A DNA stretch of 64,000 bases from Macrostomum hystrix. Its lineage: Eukaryota > Platyhelminthes > Macrostomidae. Both the position numbers and the translations under genes were made by a program. Positions 1 to 11,447 of this stretch are shown in pieces. Position 1 is the first letter of the stretch, and each line of letters opens with the position of its first letter. The stretch covers positions 124,001 through 188,000 of the forward strand of contig CATNEN010000032.1 in the NCBI GenBank assembly GCA_950097015.1. The letters are read 5' to 3'. The notes beneath the pieces were generated by a model. It saw only the letters and a list, made by a program, of their open reading frames with translations. It was not told where the DNA came from and ran no database searches.

Positions 1-536
1 AAATGCGCCCGATACCATCCCGTATAAAGCCAGTCTTAAATGGCGCATATTTTGTTACACCTACTGTGAGAAGCCTACTATGAAAGTGGTTGATAGTATA
101 TAACGACGTGTTATTCTTTGGAAATTATATGCTTAACATATCGCCATTCCAGCATTAAAATAATTTTGTGTACAATTTGTTACTTAATAAAAAATTAATC
201 AATTTTCGATATGTACAGCAAGCAAACCGATGCCTTAAGTACCCAAGTTCAGCCGACTGTACTTTTGAAAAAACAAGAAAGTGTTTCGTGTTTAAGATTT
301 TAACAGTAACGGCATTGAGGTCGATTGCTGGTAATGTACTGTACGTATCGAGTACAATCGTAACAAGTAGCTCTACATGTACCTCAATCTCAGCAAAAAT
401 TAGATTAATTGGATGTCAGTATAGAAGTGGATTTCTCATCTCAATCTGATACGAATTTAACGCCAAAAGCCCCATTGTCAGAACTCTGTTTCCTGAAGTG
501 TAAGTGTAAATTAATTGTCATGATAGTCGAATTTAA
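1..536. other. Non-coding flank left of the satellite
   Basis: AT-rich sequence with no recognisable exon. The only open frame (168-449, plus) has no domain-like composition and no splice context. The last ~15 bases before the satellite look like a degenerate half unit (a degraded version of the sequence that precedes each unit), so the array probably extends slightly further in decayed form. Confidence 0.6.
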
Positions 537-3500
537 GCAGTATGTATTCAACTCAGTGTAACCACTGATGAATCCGTAAATGTACCCCCGCTTCAACAGT
601 TCAGATGGTCAACTATAAGCCGTATATATTCAACTCAGTGTAACCACTGATGAATCCGTAAATGTACCCCCACTTCAACAGTTCAGATAGTCAACTATAA
701 GCCGTATATATTCAACTCAGTGTAACCACTGATGAATCCGTAAATGTACCCTCACTTCAACAGTTCAGATAGTCAACTATAAGCAGTATATATTCAACTC
801 AGTGTAACCACTGATGAATCCGTAAATGTACCCTCACTTCAACAGTTCAGATAGTCAACTATAAGCCGTATATATTCAACTCAGTGTAACCACTGATGAA
901 TCCGTAAATGTACCCCCACTTCAACAGTTCAGATAGTCAACTATAAGCCGTATATATTCAACTCAGTGTAACCACTGATGAATCCGTAAATGTACCCCCA
1001 CTTCAACAGTTCAGATAGTCAACTATAAGCCGTATATATTCAACTCAGTGTAACCACTGATGAATCCGTAAATGTACCCCCACTTCAACAGTTCAGATAG
1101 TCAACTATAAGCAGTATATATTCAACTCAGTGTAACCACTGATGAATCCGTAAATGTACCCCCACTTCAACAGTTCAGATAGTCAACTATAAGCCGTATA
1201 TATTCAACTCAGTGTAACCACTGATGAATCCGTAAATGTACCCCCACTTCAACAGTTCAGATAGTCAACTATAAGCAGTATATATTCAACTCAGTGTAAC
1301 CACTGATGAATCCGTAAATGTACCCCCACTTCAACAGTTCAGATAGTCAACTATAAGCCGTATATATTCAACTCAGTGCAACCACTGATGAATCCGTAAA
1401 TGTACCCCCACTTCAACAGTTCAGATAGTCAACTATAAGCCGTATATATTCAACTCAGTGTAATCACTGATGAATCCGTAAATGTACCCCCACTTCAACA
1501 GTTCAGATAGTCAACTATAAGCCGTATATATTCAACTCAGTGTAACCACTGATGAATCCGTAAATGTACCCCCACTTCAACAGTTCAGATAGTCAACTAT
1601 AAGCAGTATATATTCAACTCAGTGTAACCACTGATGAATCCGTAAATGTACCCCCACTTCAACAGTTCAGATAGTCAACTATAAGCACTATATATTCAAC
1701 TCAGTGTAACCACTGATGAATCCGTAAATGTACCCTCACTTCAACAGTTCAGATAGTCAACTATAAGCCGTATATATTCAACTCAGTGTAACCACTGATG
1801 AATCCGTAAATGTACCCCCACTTCAACAGTTCAGATAGTCAACTATAAGCCGTATATATTCAACTCAGTGTAACCACTGATGAATCCGTAAATGTACCCT
1901 CACTTCAACAGTTCAGATAGTCAACTATAAGCAGTATATATTCAACTCAGTGTAACCACTGATGAATCCGTAAATGTACCCTCACTTCAACAGTTCAGAT
2001 AGTCAACTATAAGCCGTATATATTCAACTCAGTGTAACCACTGATGAATCCGTAAATGTACCCCCACTTCAACAGTTCAGATAGTCAACTATAAGCCGTA
2101 TATATTCAACTCAGTGTAACCACTGATGAATCCGTAAATGTACCCCCACTTCAACAGTTCAGATAGTCAACTATAAGCCGTATATATTCAACTCAGTGTA
2201 ACCACTGATGAATCCGTAAATGTACCCCCACTTCAACAGTTCAGATAGTCAACTATAAGCCGTATATATTCAATTCAGTGTAACCACTGATGAATCCGTA
2301 AATGTACCCCCACTTCAACAGTTCAGATAGTCAACTATAAGCAGTATATATTCAACTCAGTGTAACCACTGATGAATCCGTAAATGTACCCCCACTTCAA
2401 CAGTTCAGATAGTCAACTATAAGCCGTATATATTCAACTCAGTGTAACCACTGATGAATCCGTAAATGTACCCCCACTTCAACAGTTCAGATAGTCAACT
2501 ATAAGCCGTATATATTCAACTCAGTGTAACCACTGATGAATCCGTAAATGTACCCTCACTTCAACAGTTCAGATAGTCAACTATAAGCAGTATATATTCA
2601 ACTCAGTGTAACCACTGATGAATCCGTAAATGTACCCTCACTTCAACAGTTCAGATAGTCAACTATAAGCCGTATATATTCAACTCAGTGTAACCACTGA
2701 TGAATCCGTAAATGTACCCTCACTTCAACAGTTCAGATAGTCAACTATAAGCCGTATATATTCAACTCAGTGTAACCACTGATGAATCCGTAAATGTACC
2801 CCCACTTCAACAGTTCAGATAGTCAACTATAAGCCGTATATATTCAACTCAGTGTAACCACTGATGAATCCGTAAATGTACCCCCACTTCAACAGTTCAG
2901 ATAGTCAACTATAAGCCGTATATATTCAACTCAGTGTAACCACTGATGAATCCGTAAATGTACCCCCACTTCAACAGTTCAGATAGTCAACTATAAGCAG
3001 TATATATTCAACTCAGTGTAACCACTGATGAATCCGTAAATGTACCCCCACTTCAACAGTTCAGATAGTCAACTATAAGCAGTATATATTCAACTCAGTG
3101 TAACCACTGATGAATCCGTAAATGTACCCCCACTTCAACAGTTCAGATAGTCAACTATAAGCCGTATATATTCAACTCAGTGTAACCACTGATGAATCCG
3201 TAAATGTACCCCCACTTCAACAGTTCAGATAGTCAACTATAAGCAGTATATATTCAACTCAGTGTAACCACTGATGAATCCGTAAATGTACCCCCACTTC
3301 AACAGTTCAGATAGTCAACTATAAGCCGTATATATTCAACTCAGTGTAACCACTGATGAATCCGTAAATGTACCCCCACTTCAACAGTTCAGATAGTCAA
3401 CTATAAGCCGTATATATTCAACTCAGTGTAACCACTGATGAATCCGTAAATGTACCCTCACTTCAACAGTTCAGATAGTCAACTATAAGCAGTATATATT

Positions 3501-5057
3501 CAACTCAGTGTAACCACTGATGAATCCGTAAATGTACCCCCACTTCAACAGTTCAGATAGTCAACTATAAGCCGTATATATTCAACTCAGTGTAACCACT
3601 GATGAATCCGTAAATGTACCCTCACTTCAACAGTTCAGATAGTCAACTATAAGCCGTATATATTCAACTCAGTGTAACCACTGATGAATCCGTAAATGTA
3701 CCCCCACTTCAACAGTTCAGATAGTCAACTATAAGCCGTATATATTCAACTCAGTGTAACCACTGATGAATCCGTAAATGTACCCCCACTTCAACAGTTC
3801 AGATAGTCAACTATAAGCCGTATATATTCAACTCAGTGTAACCACTGATGAATCCGTAAATGTACCCCCACTTCAACAGTTCAGATAGTCAACTATAAGC
3901 CGTATATATTCAACTCAGTGTAACCACTGATGAATCCGTAAATGTACCCCCACTTCAACAGTTCAGATAGTCAACTATAAGCAGTATATATTCAACTCAG
4001 TGTAACCACTGATGAATCCGTAAATGTACCCCCACTTCAACAGTTCAGATAGTCAACTATAAGCCGTATATATTCAACTCAGTGTAACCACTGATGAATC
4101 CGTAAATGTACCCCCACTTCAACAGTTCAGATAGTCAACTATAAGCAGTATATATTCAACTCAGTGTAACCACTGATGAATCCGTAAATGTACCCCCACT
4201 TCAACAGTTCAGATAGTCAACTATAAGCCGTATATATTCAACTCAGTGTAACCACTGATGAATCCGTAAATGTACCCCCACTTCAACAGTTCAGATAGTC
4301 AACTATAAGCCGTATATATTCAACTCAGTGTAACCACTGATGAATCCGTAAATGTACCCTCACTTCAACAGTTCAGATAGTCAACTATAAGCAGTATATA
4401 TTCAACTCAGTGTAACCACTGATGAATCCGTAAATGTACCCCCACTTCAACAGTTCAGATAGTCAACTATAAGCCGTATATATTCAACTCAGTGTAACCA
4501 CTGATGAATCCGTAAATGTACCCTCACTTCAACAGTTCAGATAGTCAACTATAAGCCGTATATATTCAACTCAGTGTAACCACTGATGAATCCGTAAATG
4601 TACCCCCACTTCAACAGTTCAGATAGTCAACTATAAGCCGTATATATTCAACTCAGTGTAACCACTGATGAATCCGTAAATGTACCCTCACTTCAACAGT
4701 TCAGATAGTCAACTATAAGCAGTATATATTCAACTCAGTGTAACCACTGATGAATCCGTAAATGTACCCTCACTTCAACAGTTCAGATAGTCAACTATAA
4801 GCCGTATATATTCAACTCAGTGTAACCACTGATGAATCCGTAAATGTACCCCCACTTCAACAGTTCAGATAGTCAACTATAAGCCGTATATATTCAACTC
4901 AGTGTAACCACTGATGAATCCGTAAATGTACCCCCACTTCAACAGTTCAGATAGTCAACTATAAGCACTATATATTCAACTCAGTGTAACCACTGATGAA
5001 TCCGTAAATGTACCCTCACTTCAACAGTTCAGATAGTCAACTATAAGCAGTATATAT
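537..5057 (+). repeat. 82-bp satellite, 55 tandem units
   Basis: Units begin with gccg/gcag/gcac followed by TATATATTCAACTCAG. The first unit starts at 537 and the truncated last unit at 5047, a distance of 4510 bp, which is exactly 55 x 82, so I find no length change anywhere. Units differ almost only at two sites: position 3-4 (ccg, cag, rarely cac) and a C/T in the CCCCCAC/CCCTCAC segment. These markers are not random. Units 33-38 and 44-49 carry the same series, and units 22-27 differ from it at one site, which points to an 11-unit (902-bp) higher-order repeat. There is no open reading frame. The array ends abruptly at 5057 inside TATATAT. Confidence 0.97.
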
Positions 5058-6207
5058 CTGGAATCGCGCATGCCGTTATTGGATAGCCCCTGATGTGCCG
5101 TCAAAAATTCAGCATCCGAAACTTAAAAAAATAACGATATTCGCACTTCAAAAAACTAACTTTTAGCTTTTGATGAATAAAATTGCTAATTTTCTAAAAC
5201 GCATAACAAAAATTAAGAGATTTTAAAGCTAAGGCCCTATTTGGCTATCACCGGGGTCGGTATGTTTTACACTTGCTTCCGTTAGAAGCTCATAGCGGAT
5301 GAAAGTTACGGGATAGATGAAGTTGAGGGTAGAAGCTTGCCCACTGAGCTCAGGCAGAATGCCGAATAAAATAAAGAACGCTGATAATAGAAAGGCCAAA
5401 AGTATTAAAATTGGTGAGCGTAATGTCTTTTGCTCGCCTCAGATTTGAACTCAAGTGACTCTGGGTTTTCGCTCATGCAAGTAATAGCTGGTTTACTAAT
5501 AACGCAGACTCAAACCACACAAGGGATGATTCACACGAAGGAATAAACGACTCAATGAACTTAATAAACAGGTTAGAGCCTAATAAACAAATAAACACAG
5601 AGGATAAGCGAGGCTGCTTACTAATAGAATTGATAAGGTGATGCTGCTTACTCATAAAATTGATAAGGGTTTCAAACAATTTTCCTAAGATCTGCGTCTA
5701 GCACCAGCAGCAGATAATCAACAACAGCGTTAATAGCAAAAATGACAACACAAATTATTGCACTTTTAGCAGCTGCGGCAGCCAGTCGGTGACGAAACTT
5801 GTCTTAGAGCCGCACCTCGGCATAGCTCAGCAGGATAAGGTCGTAGCAACATCCGTAGTCCCACGTAGTCTCCGTAGTCTGCTAGTTAGTAATAAAAAAT
5901 TGAAAATTATGAAAAATATATTTAAGTTTTTTAATAAATAAAATTAATAAATAATTAATAAATAGAGCAGAGAAGTAAAATCAGGGACATTCCATCGTGG
6001 GCCAATTCCTTATATACTTATTTATAACAAACATATTTATAACGAACGTTTCAATAATATATAAAATACAAACTACAAACCAAGATTAAATTAAGTTAAC
6101 GGATGCGCACCTGACATGACTTATAGACTTTTCTTTGGGTTTTAGTTGTCCCTGGCTGTGGCCCAGGTGAAACTGCTCCGGGAAGCTGCTGATTAGCCAC
6201 TGCAGAG
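5058..6207. other. Spacer with a short 30-bp repeat remnant
   Basis: Mostly unassigned. At 5592-5690 it holds about two units of the 30-bp family (GATGCTGCTTACT..., AGAATTGATAAGG) followed by GGGTTTCAAACAATTTT. This block recurs with its flank at 6804-6968, so the two are a small segmental duplication. A tRNA box-A-like string near 5822 has no matching box B. 5890-6100 is AT-rich. Confidence 0.5.
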
Positions 6208-6235
6208 CTAACGCTGCGGCTGCCTCATGGAATGG

Positions 6236-6539
6236 CTAGAGCAGCCAATCAAACATGTCGACACCGGTGACGCCCATCTGAAGTGGTCCCAGACCCTCTG
6301 ACTTGGCCACCAGCTGGAACACGTCCATGGCGGCAAGAAGGTCGCTGCCTGGGCCGCAGCCGAGTGACAGGACCTCATAGCTGGTGCTGCTGGTGTTTGA
6401 GCCCATGATGGCGTCATAGAGCTCAGCTTGAATCAGCTGGCGAATGGACAACCGCTTCTTCGGGAGCTCGCACACTGTGTATGCGGCCCTAAATTCACTA
6501 GATTGGTAGAACCCTAAGTTTCCTTTGTCGCCTGACTGA
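6236..6539 (-). CDS. SAM-dependent methyltransferase-like exon (partial or relic)
   Basis: The minus-strand open frame encodes about 100 residues. It includes VLSLGCGPGSDL, a good match to motif I (the S-adenosylmethionine-binding loop hxxGxGxGxD) of class I methyltransferases, and then GVDMFDW about 30 residues later, where motif II normally supplies an acidic residue for the ribose. The exon probably begins at 6539 after a TTTTGTTTTCCAG acceptor rather than at the ATG at 6550. The frame stops right after GVDMFDWLL, so the second half of the Rossmann domain is missing unless another exon follows. No catalytic motif can be seen. It may be a real terminal exon, an incomplete exon or a pseudogene fragment; the substrate is unknown. 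Confidence 0.4.
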
Positions 6540-6803
6540 CTGGAAAACAAAAGTAGAATATTTTACTAATTTCAACAAAAATGTTTTTAAAATATATTTT
6601 GTGAGCACAGGCTATGGAATCTGAGTCTCTACAGCACCTGAGTCTATCCTATCTAGGCCAATGAGATCTGAGTCTATGCCATGAATTTCTATCTGAGTAT
6701 GAAAAGGCAAAATAATGAAAATAGGAGACAAACACATCAAACACATTGAGATTAACCCGGCTTAATTATATAATAATTAATTAAGAAGTCATATTGCTTA
6801 AAA

Positions 6804-6960
6804 AAACACAGAGGATAAGCGAGGCTGCTTACTAATAGAATTGATAAGGTGATGCTGCTTACTAATAAAATTGATAAGGTGATGCTGCTTACTAATAGAA
6901 TTGATAAGGTGATGCTGCTTACTCATAGAATTGATAATGTTTAACGGGTTTCAAACAATT
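6804..6960 (-). repeat. 30-bp minisatellite, about 4.5 units
   Basis: Units read GATGCTGCTTACTAATAGAA then TTGATAAGGT on the plus strand. The sequence belongs to the same family as the large array at 9516-10190, which is in the opposite orientation. The right flank (GGGTTTCAAACAATTTT) is shared with the remnant at 5592-5690. Confidence 0.85.
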
Positions 6961-7046
6961 TTACTAAAGCACTCCCGCTGGCGCACCGGCTCGATGTCAT
7001 TGTCAATGACGAATATTCGGCTGCCAAGTCTTAACACGTGAAACAA

Positions 7047-7085
7047 AGCAACTATGATGATTTCTAGAGAAGCATCATAGTTGCT
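7047..7085. other. Short perfect hairpin
   Basis: AGCAACTATGATG (7047-7059) and its reverse complement (7073-7085) enclose a 13-nt loop. It is much too short for a microRNA precursor and no function is claimed. Confidence 0.6.
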
Positions 7086-7309
7086 TCTATGATGCTGCAG
7101 CAGCAGTCAGTCAGCAGTCAGCCAGTCAGTGACTGATCTACCAGACTGGATGCTCGTTGACACTACGTACTTTCCCTCCGAGGTCCACATCGCCGAACTG
7201 GCTGGCGGGCTGGAAAACAAAAGTAGAATATTTTACTAATTTCAACAAATATGTTTTTAGAGAGGCAGTCGATATCGAAATAATTATGGAAATTCGTCAG
7301 TAATAAGAT

Positions 7310-7490
7310 AGGGCTTATAGGGCCCGACTTTCTCATCGTCTGGCAGTGTATACTATCGCTGTGCCCCTAAGTCTTCTCTCCGCGGCTGCGTTCAAAATGA
7401 ATGTGGCCTCGCCGCGGAATCGAGCTCAGGGACCTCGGTGCGAGAGGCCAACGCGTTAGATCGATTTGCCACTCACCCGGCCCTAACCAA
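7310..7490 (-). mobile_element. tRNA-derived SINE, copy 1
   Basis: Read on the minus strand, this begins GGGTGAGTGGCAAATCGATC (box A-like) and continues through GCCTCTCGCACC and GAGCTCGATTCC (box B-like). It then shares the body GAGGCCACATT, GCGGAGAGAAG and ACACTGCC-GACGATGAGAAAG with four other copies in this window. The order of box A, box B and an unrelated body is what a Pol III tRNA-derived SINE looks like. The 3' end is not sharply defined. Confidence 0.8.
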
Positions 7491-7499
7491 TGTTACAAG

Positions 7500-8637
7500 C
7501 TCATTGAGTAGGAATTTTGTAGCTTATCTCAGCTGTTTACTACACAAAATGATTGAAGCAAACAACAATTTTTTTCTAATTGTTGCTTTATTTGAATGGA
7601 ATAAAATGAGCATATGATGAGCAGCGATAAGTAAATAACAAAACAGAGCATTAGTAGAGCTAACTAACATTAACACAATACAAGAACGGTACGTTTTTTG
7701 TATTTTACTACTGCAATATCTATAAGAAAGTATTAAAATAACAGTGCACTATATCTGAATAACAATTTTATATTAATTAATAAAGGTTTGTACTAGCTAA
7801 CTATATTTTTGTAGAAAGCTTTGCACGTTAAAAAAAAGAACAGGAATTTAATTTGGCATAGAATTTAATTAGCGAGACATTGTAAACATATATGCTCATA
7901 CTTAATTACATTCGTGGAGCTTAGTAAAATAACTTTCGGAGCACTAACACAAGCTCCAAAATTTATGGCAATCATTTTTAATCTCCATTTTTGGATATTT
8001 TCATTTTGAATTAGTGCTACTGATACTGATACTGATACTGGCACTGCTACTGACGTGTCAGAAAGACGTGGCAGTGTCTATGGAAAGTGTGAACGAACTG
8101 TTCTGTGTTTTATTGTTTAAAATCATTTTCATAGATTTTTGAGCTTGTGTAACACTACCCCTGACCTTCGCGCACGTTTCTTGCTGCAGCTCCTGAATAG
8201 AAAAAGATATGAACATGATTTTAATTTTGTTTTCTTTCTGACAAAATTTCCTTTCATTTGACACCATGGGCGTGAAATTTCATGGCTCCGTTGAAGAGCA
8301 ACGTTGGACATTCCGGGAACTTTTGGGACACCCCTCGTAATATTTATAAAAAATCTAATGCTTTTAGTTCAGAAAAACACACGCAAAGGATGAATGTATA
8401 AGTACTTATAGGCATTGTAGTTTACAGACAAGCAAGCGGCGACAAAAATCGCAGTTTTTATCTTACTGAGTACGGAGATACACCCGAATTAGTATTAGTA
8501 AAAACTAAAATTATTAATCGTTTAAAGTCATTTTTACCATAAAAAAACTAAAAAAATTAAAAAGCAGCTGTCGCATTTTCGCTAGAGAAAAACGAACAAA
8601 ACTTGCCTAATTTTCTACCTAAATAAATGTTAGCCCA
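7500..8637. other. AT-rich spacer, CLIC 3' side
   Basis: No exon recognised. It holds a GATACT/GCTACT microsatellite near 8020-8050 and several short shadow frames. It probably includes the 3' UTR of the minus-strand CLIC-like gene that ends at 8638. Confidence 0.5.
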
Positions 8638-9485
8638 TCAATGTACGCCGGCACCATTGTTGCCAATGCCACCGGTGCCGCTCTCGCCTAGCAACAGCCG
8701 CGAGTCGTCCATCAGGCTGGGCTGCGGTCTCTTAGCAACCAATGCGCGAGGCAGCTTGTCGTGGTACAACTGATAGACGTCACGGTCGGCCGGACAGCTA
8801 CAACGGAAGGCCTCGCATTCGTACATGGCCGAATAATAGGCTTGCAGATGCTGCAGCTCTGATGGCACATCGAAGTCGCGATAGAACTGAAATGTATCGA
8901 CGATGCGAACAATTGAATCACGCCTGTCTCATCTCTCTGATCTCACCCAAGACGTCTCATCTCTCCGATCTCACCTCACCCCTGTCTCGTCTCTCCGATC
9001 TCACCTCACCCCTGTCTCATCTCTCCTCTGTCTAATCTGAACACTGTCACATGCATCTTGGCCCTGATTCATGTCTTCACTGTCTCATATCTTCCCTGTT
9101 TTATCTCCCGTCTTATCTCTCCTCTGTATAAAACTGTGCCGTGTCTTACATCTTCCATGTCACATCTCTCGCCTGTCTCATCTTTATCCTGTCTCATCTC
9201 TTTCCTATCTGATTTCACAGTCAATACCGACCCGCATTCATTTTAGAATCTATCTTTAGCCCGCTGGAGCTAAATAGACTCTGAGATTAAAAAAGCATTC
9301 GAACCCTGGCAGACAAACAGGGAATTCTACCTTAGCGGCCATTTTCAGATGATGCAGTTTAGGCATGAGTTGGCAATCCGCGTAGGTTAGCTCATCTGAG
9401 AGCAGGTAGCGACAACTTAGCGACAATTTGTACATGTGGTTCGGACTGCGCGGCTTCGGTCGATACTTAAGGCGCAGAGGCTCAA
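8638..9485 (-). CDS. Chloride intracellular channel (CLIC/EXC-4-like), last two exons
   Basis: Minus-strand exons 9331-9485 and 8638-8886. The first ends at AAG|GTAG and the second starts after CATTTCAG, both in phase 0. The join reads ADCQLMPKLHHLKMAAK|FYRDFDVP, closely matching the all-alpha GST-C-like domain of CLIC proteins (ADCNLLPKL...VAKKYRNFDIP in vertebrates; the CELMPRLQH form in nematode EXC-4). CSCPADRDV matches the CPADQDI segment near the CLIC C terminus. The protein then adds a tail of roughly 30 residues, ending in GGIGNNGAGVH. CLICs are glutaredoxin/GST-fold proteins that insert in membranes and act in tube formation. The N-terminal thioredoxin-fold exons with the redox Cys were not found upstream; they are either distant or lost. 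The 30-bp minisatellite begins about 30 bp upstream of exon 9331-9485, inside the preceding intron. Confidence 0.85.
8887..9330. repeat. CLIC intron with degenerate TCTC-rich repeats
   Basis: From 8935 to 9230 the intron holds imperfect repeats of CTGTCTCATCTCTCCGATCT type (about 20-26 bp). They are the source of several short plus-strand frames that are not genes. Confidence 0.7.
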
Positions 9486-9515
9486 CTGGATCACACCATC
9501 AGCAACATCACCTCA

Positions 9516-10190
9516 TCAATTCTATGTGACAGCAGCATCATATTATCAATTCTATAAGTTAGCAACATCATATTATCAATTCTATAAGTCAGCAGCATCA
9601 TATTATCAATTCTATGTGACAGCAGCATCATATTATCAATTCTATGTGTCAGCAGCATCATATTATCAATTCTATGTGACAGCAGCATCATATTATCAAT
9701 TCTATGTGACAGCAGCATCATATTATCAATTCTATGTGACAGCAGCATCATATTATCAATTCTATGTGACAGCAGCATCATATTATCAATTCTATGTGAC
9801 AGCAGCATCATATTATCAATTCTATGTGTCAGCAGCATCATATTATCAATTCTATGTGACAGCAGCATCATATTATCAATTCTATGTGTCAGCATCATCA
9901 TATTATCAATTCTATAAGTCAGCAGCATCATATTATTAATTCTATGTGACAGCAGCATCATATTATCAATTCTGTAAGTCAGCAGCATCATATTATCAAT
10001 TCTATGTGTCAGCAGCATCATATTATCAATTCTATGTGACAGCAGCATCATATTATCAATTCTATAAGTCAGCAGCATGATATTATCAATTCTATGTGAC
10101 AGCAGCATCATATTATCAATTCTATAAGTCAGCAGCATCATATTATCAATTCTATGAGTCAGCAGCATCATATTATCAATTCTATGTGAC
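9516..10190 (+). repeat. 30-bp minisatellite, about 22 units
   Basis: Units read TCAATTCTATGTGACAGCAG then CATCATATTA, with GTGAC/GTGTC/AAGTC variants. Because 30 is divisible by 3, both strands stay open for 150-220 codons; these frames only restate the repeat and are not genes. The reverse complement matches the units at 6804-6960. Confidence 0.97.
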
Positions 10191-10283
10191 GTCTTGGCAA
10201 GTGCAAAAGATTGAAACGCGCACTGTTCACTTTCACGCCACGATGAGGCGCGTCACGTTCGTGAAAGAAAAATTTATCTGACA

Positions 10284-11272
10284 AATGCAGAGGGAAAATG
10301 TCAAAGCAATGAATGCCCATTGACAATCCCAGCATTAGTTTTATGCAGAGGGAAAAATGTCAAAGCAATGAATGCACAGTGACAATCCCAGCATTAGTTT
10401 TATGCAGAGGAAAAATGTCAAAGCAATGAATGCACAGTGACAATCCCAGCATTAGTTTTATGCAGAGGGAAAAATGTCAAAGCAATGAATGCCCATTGAC
10501 AATCCCAGCATTAGTTTTATGCAGAGGAAAAATGTCAAAGCAATAAATGCACATTGACAATCCCAGCATTAGTTTTATGCAGAGGAAAAATGTCAAAGCA
10601 ATAAATGCACAGTGACAATCCCAGCATTAGTTTTATGCAGAGGGAAAATGTCAAAGCAATGAATGCACAGTGACAATCCCAGCATTAGTTTTTTGCAGAG
10701 GGAAAAATGTCAAAGCAATGAATGCACATTGACAATCCCAGCATTAGTTTTTTGCAGAGGGAAAAATGTCAAAGCAATGAATGCACAGTGACAATCCCAG
10801 CATTAGTTTTATGCAGAGGGAAAAATGTCAAAGCAATGAATGCACAGTGACAATCCCAGCATTAGTTTTATGCAGAGGGAAAAATGTCAAAGCAATGAAT
10901 GCACAGTGACAATCCCAGCATTAGTTTTTTGCAGAGGGAAAAATGTCAAAGCAATGAATGCACAGTGACAATCCCAGCATTAGTTTTATGCAGAGGGAAA
11001 AATGTCAAAGCAATGAATGCACAGTGACAATCCCAGCATTAGTTTTATGCAGAGGGAAAAATGTCAAAGCAATAAATGCACAGTGACAATCCCAGCATTA
11101 GTTTTATGCAGAGGGAAAAATGTCAAAGCAATGAATGCACAGTGACAATCCCAGCATTAGTTTTATGCAGAGGGAAAAATGTCAAAGCAATGAATGCACA
11201 GTGACAATCCCAGCATTAGTTTTATGCAGAGGAAAAATGTCAAAGCAATGAATGCACATTGACAATCCCAGC
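10284..11272 (+). repeat. 59-bp minisatellite, about 17 units
   Basis: Units read TGCAGAGGGAAAAATGTCAA, AGCAATGAATGCACAGTGAC, AATCCCAGCATTAGTTTTA. Variation is in the length of the A run and in CAGTGAC/CATTGAC. No stable open frame. Confidence 0.97.
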
Positions 11273-11447
11273 AATATTTGACAGAATATAGACTCTAGTC
11301 CCTGTAAAGATAGCAGCTCTCTGCACAGTGACTATTTTCGGCTGAAAACATTGAAAACCATAGCATATTGCATCTTAAATATTATACTATCTAATATTAA
11401 GCTATTGGCGTCGTGTGGGCCTCTAATAATTGTTTCATATTAAAATT

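Noticed and set aside
537-5057. CRISPR-like regular repeat
   Set aside because: There are no unique spacers between units and the genome is eukaryotic; it is a head-to-tail satellite.
5815-5860. tRNA box A match TAGCTCAGCAGG
   Set aside because: No box B at the expected distance and no cloverleaf pairing.
7047-7085. microRNA precursor
   Set aside because: Stem of 13 bp with a 13-nt loop is too short for Drosha/Dicer processing.
9436-10281. 167- and 226-codon frames over the 30-bp array
   Set aside because: Repeat translation; the plus frame also overlaps the antisense CLIC exon.
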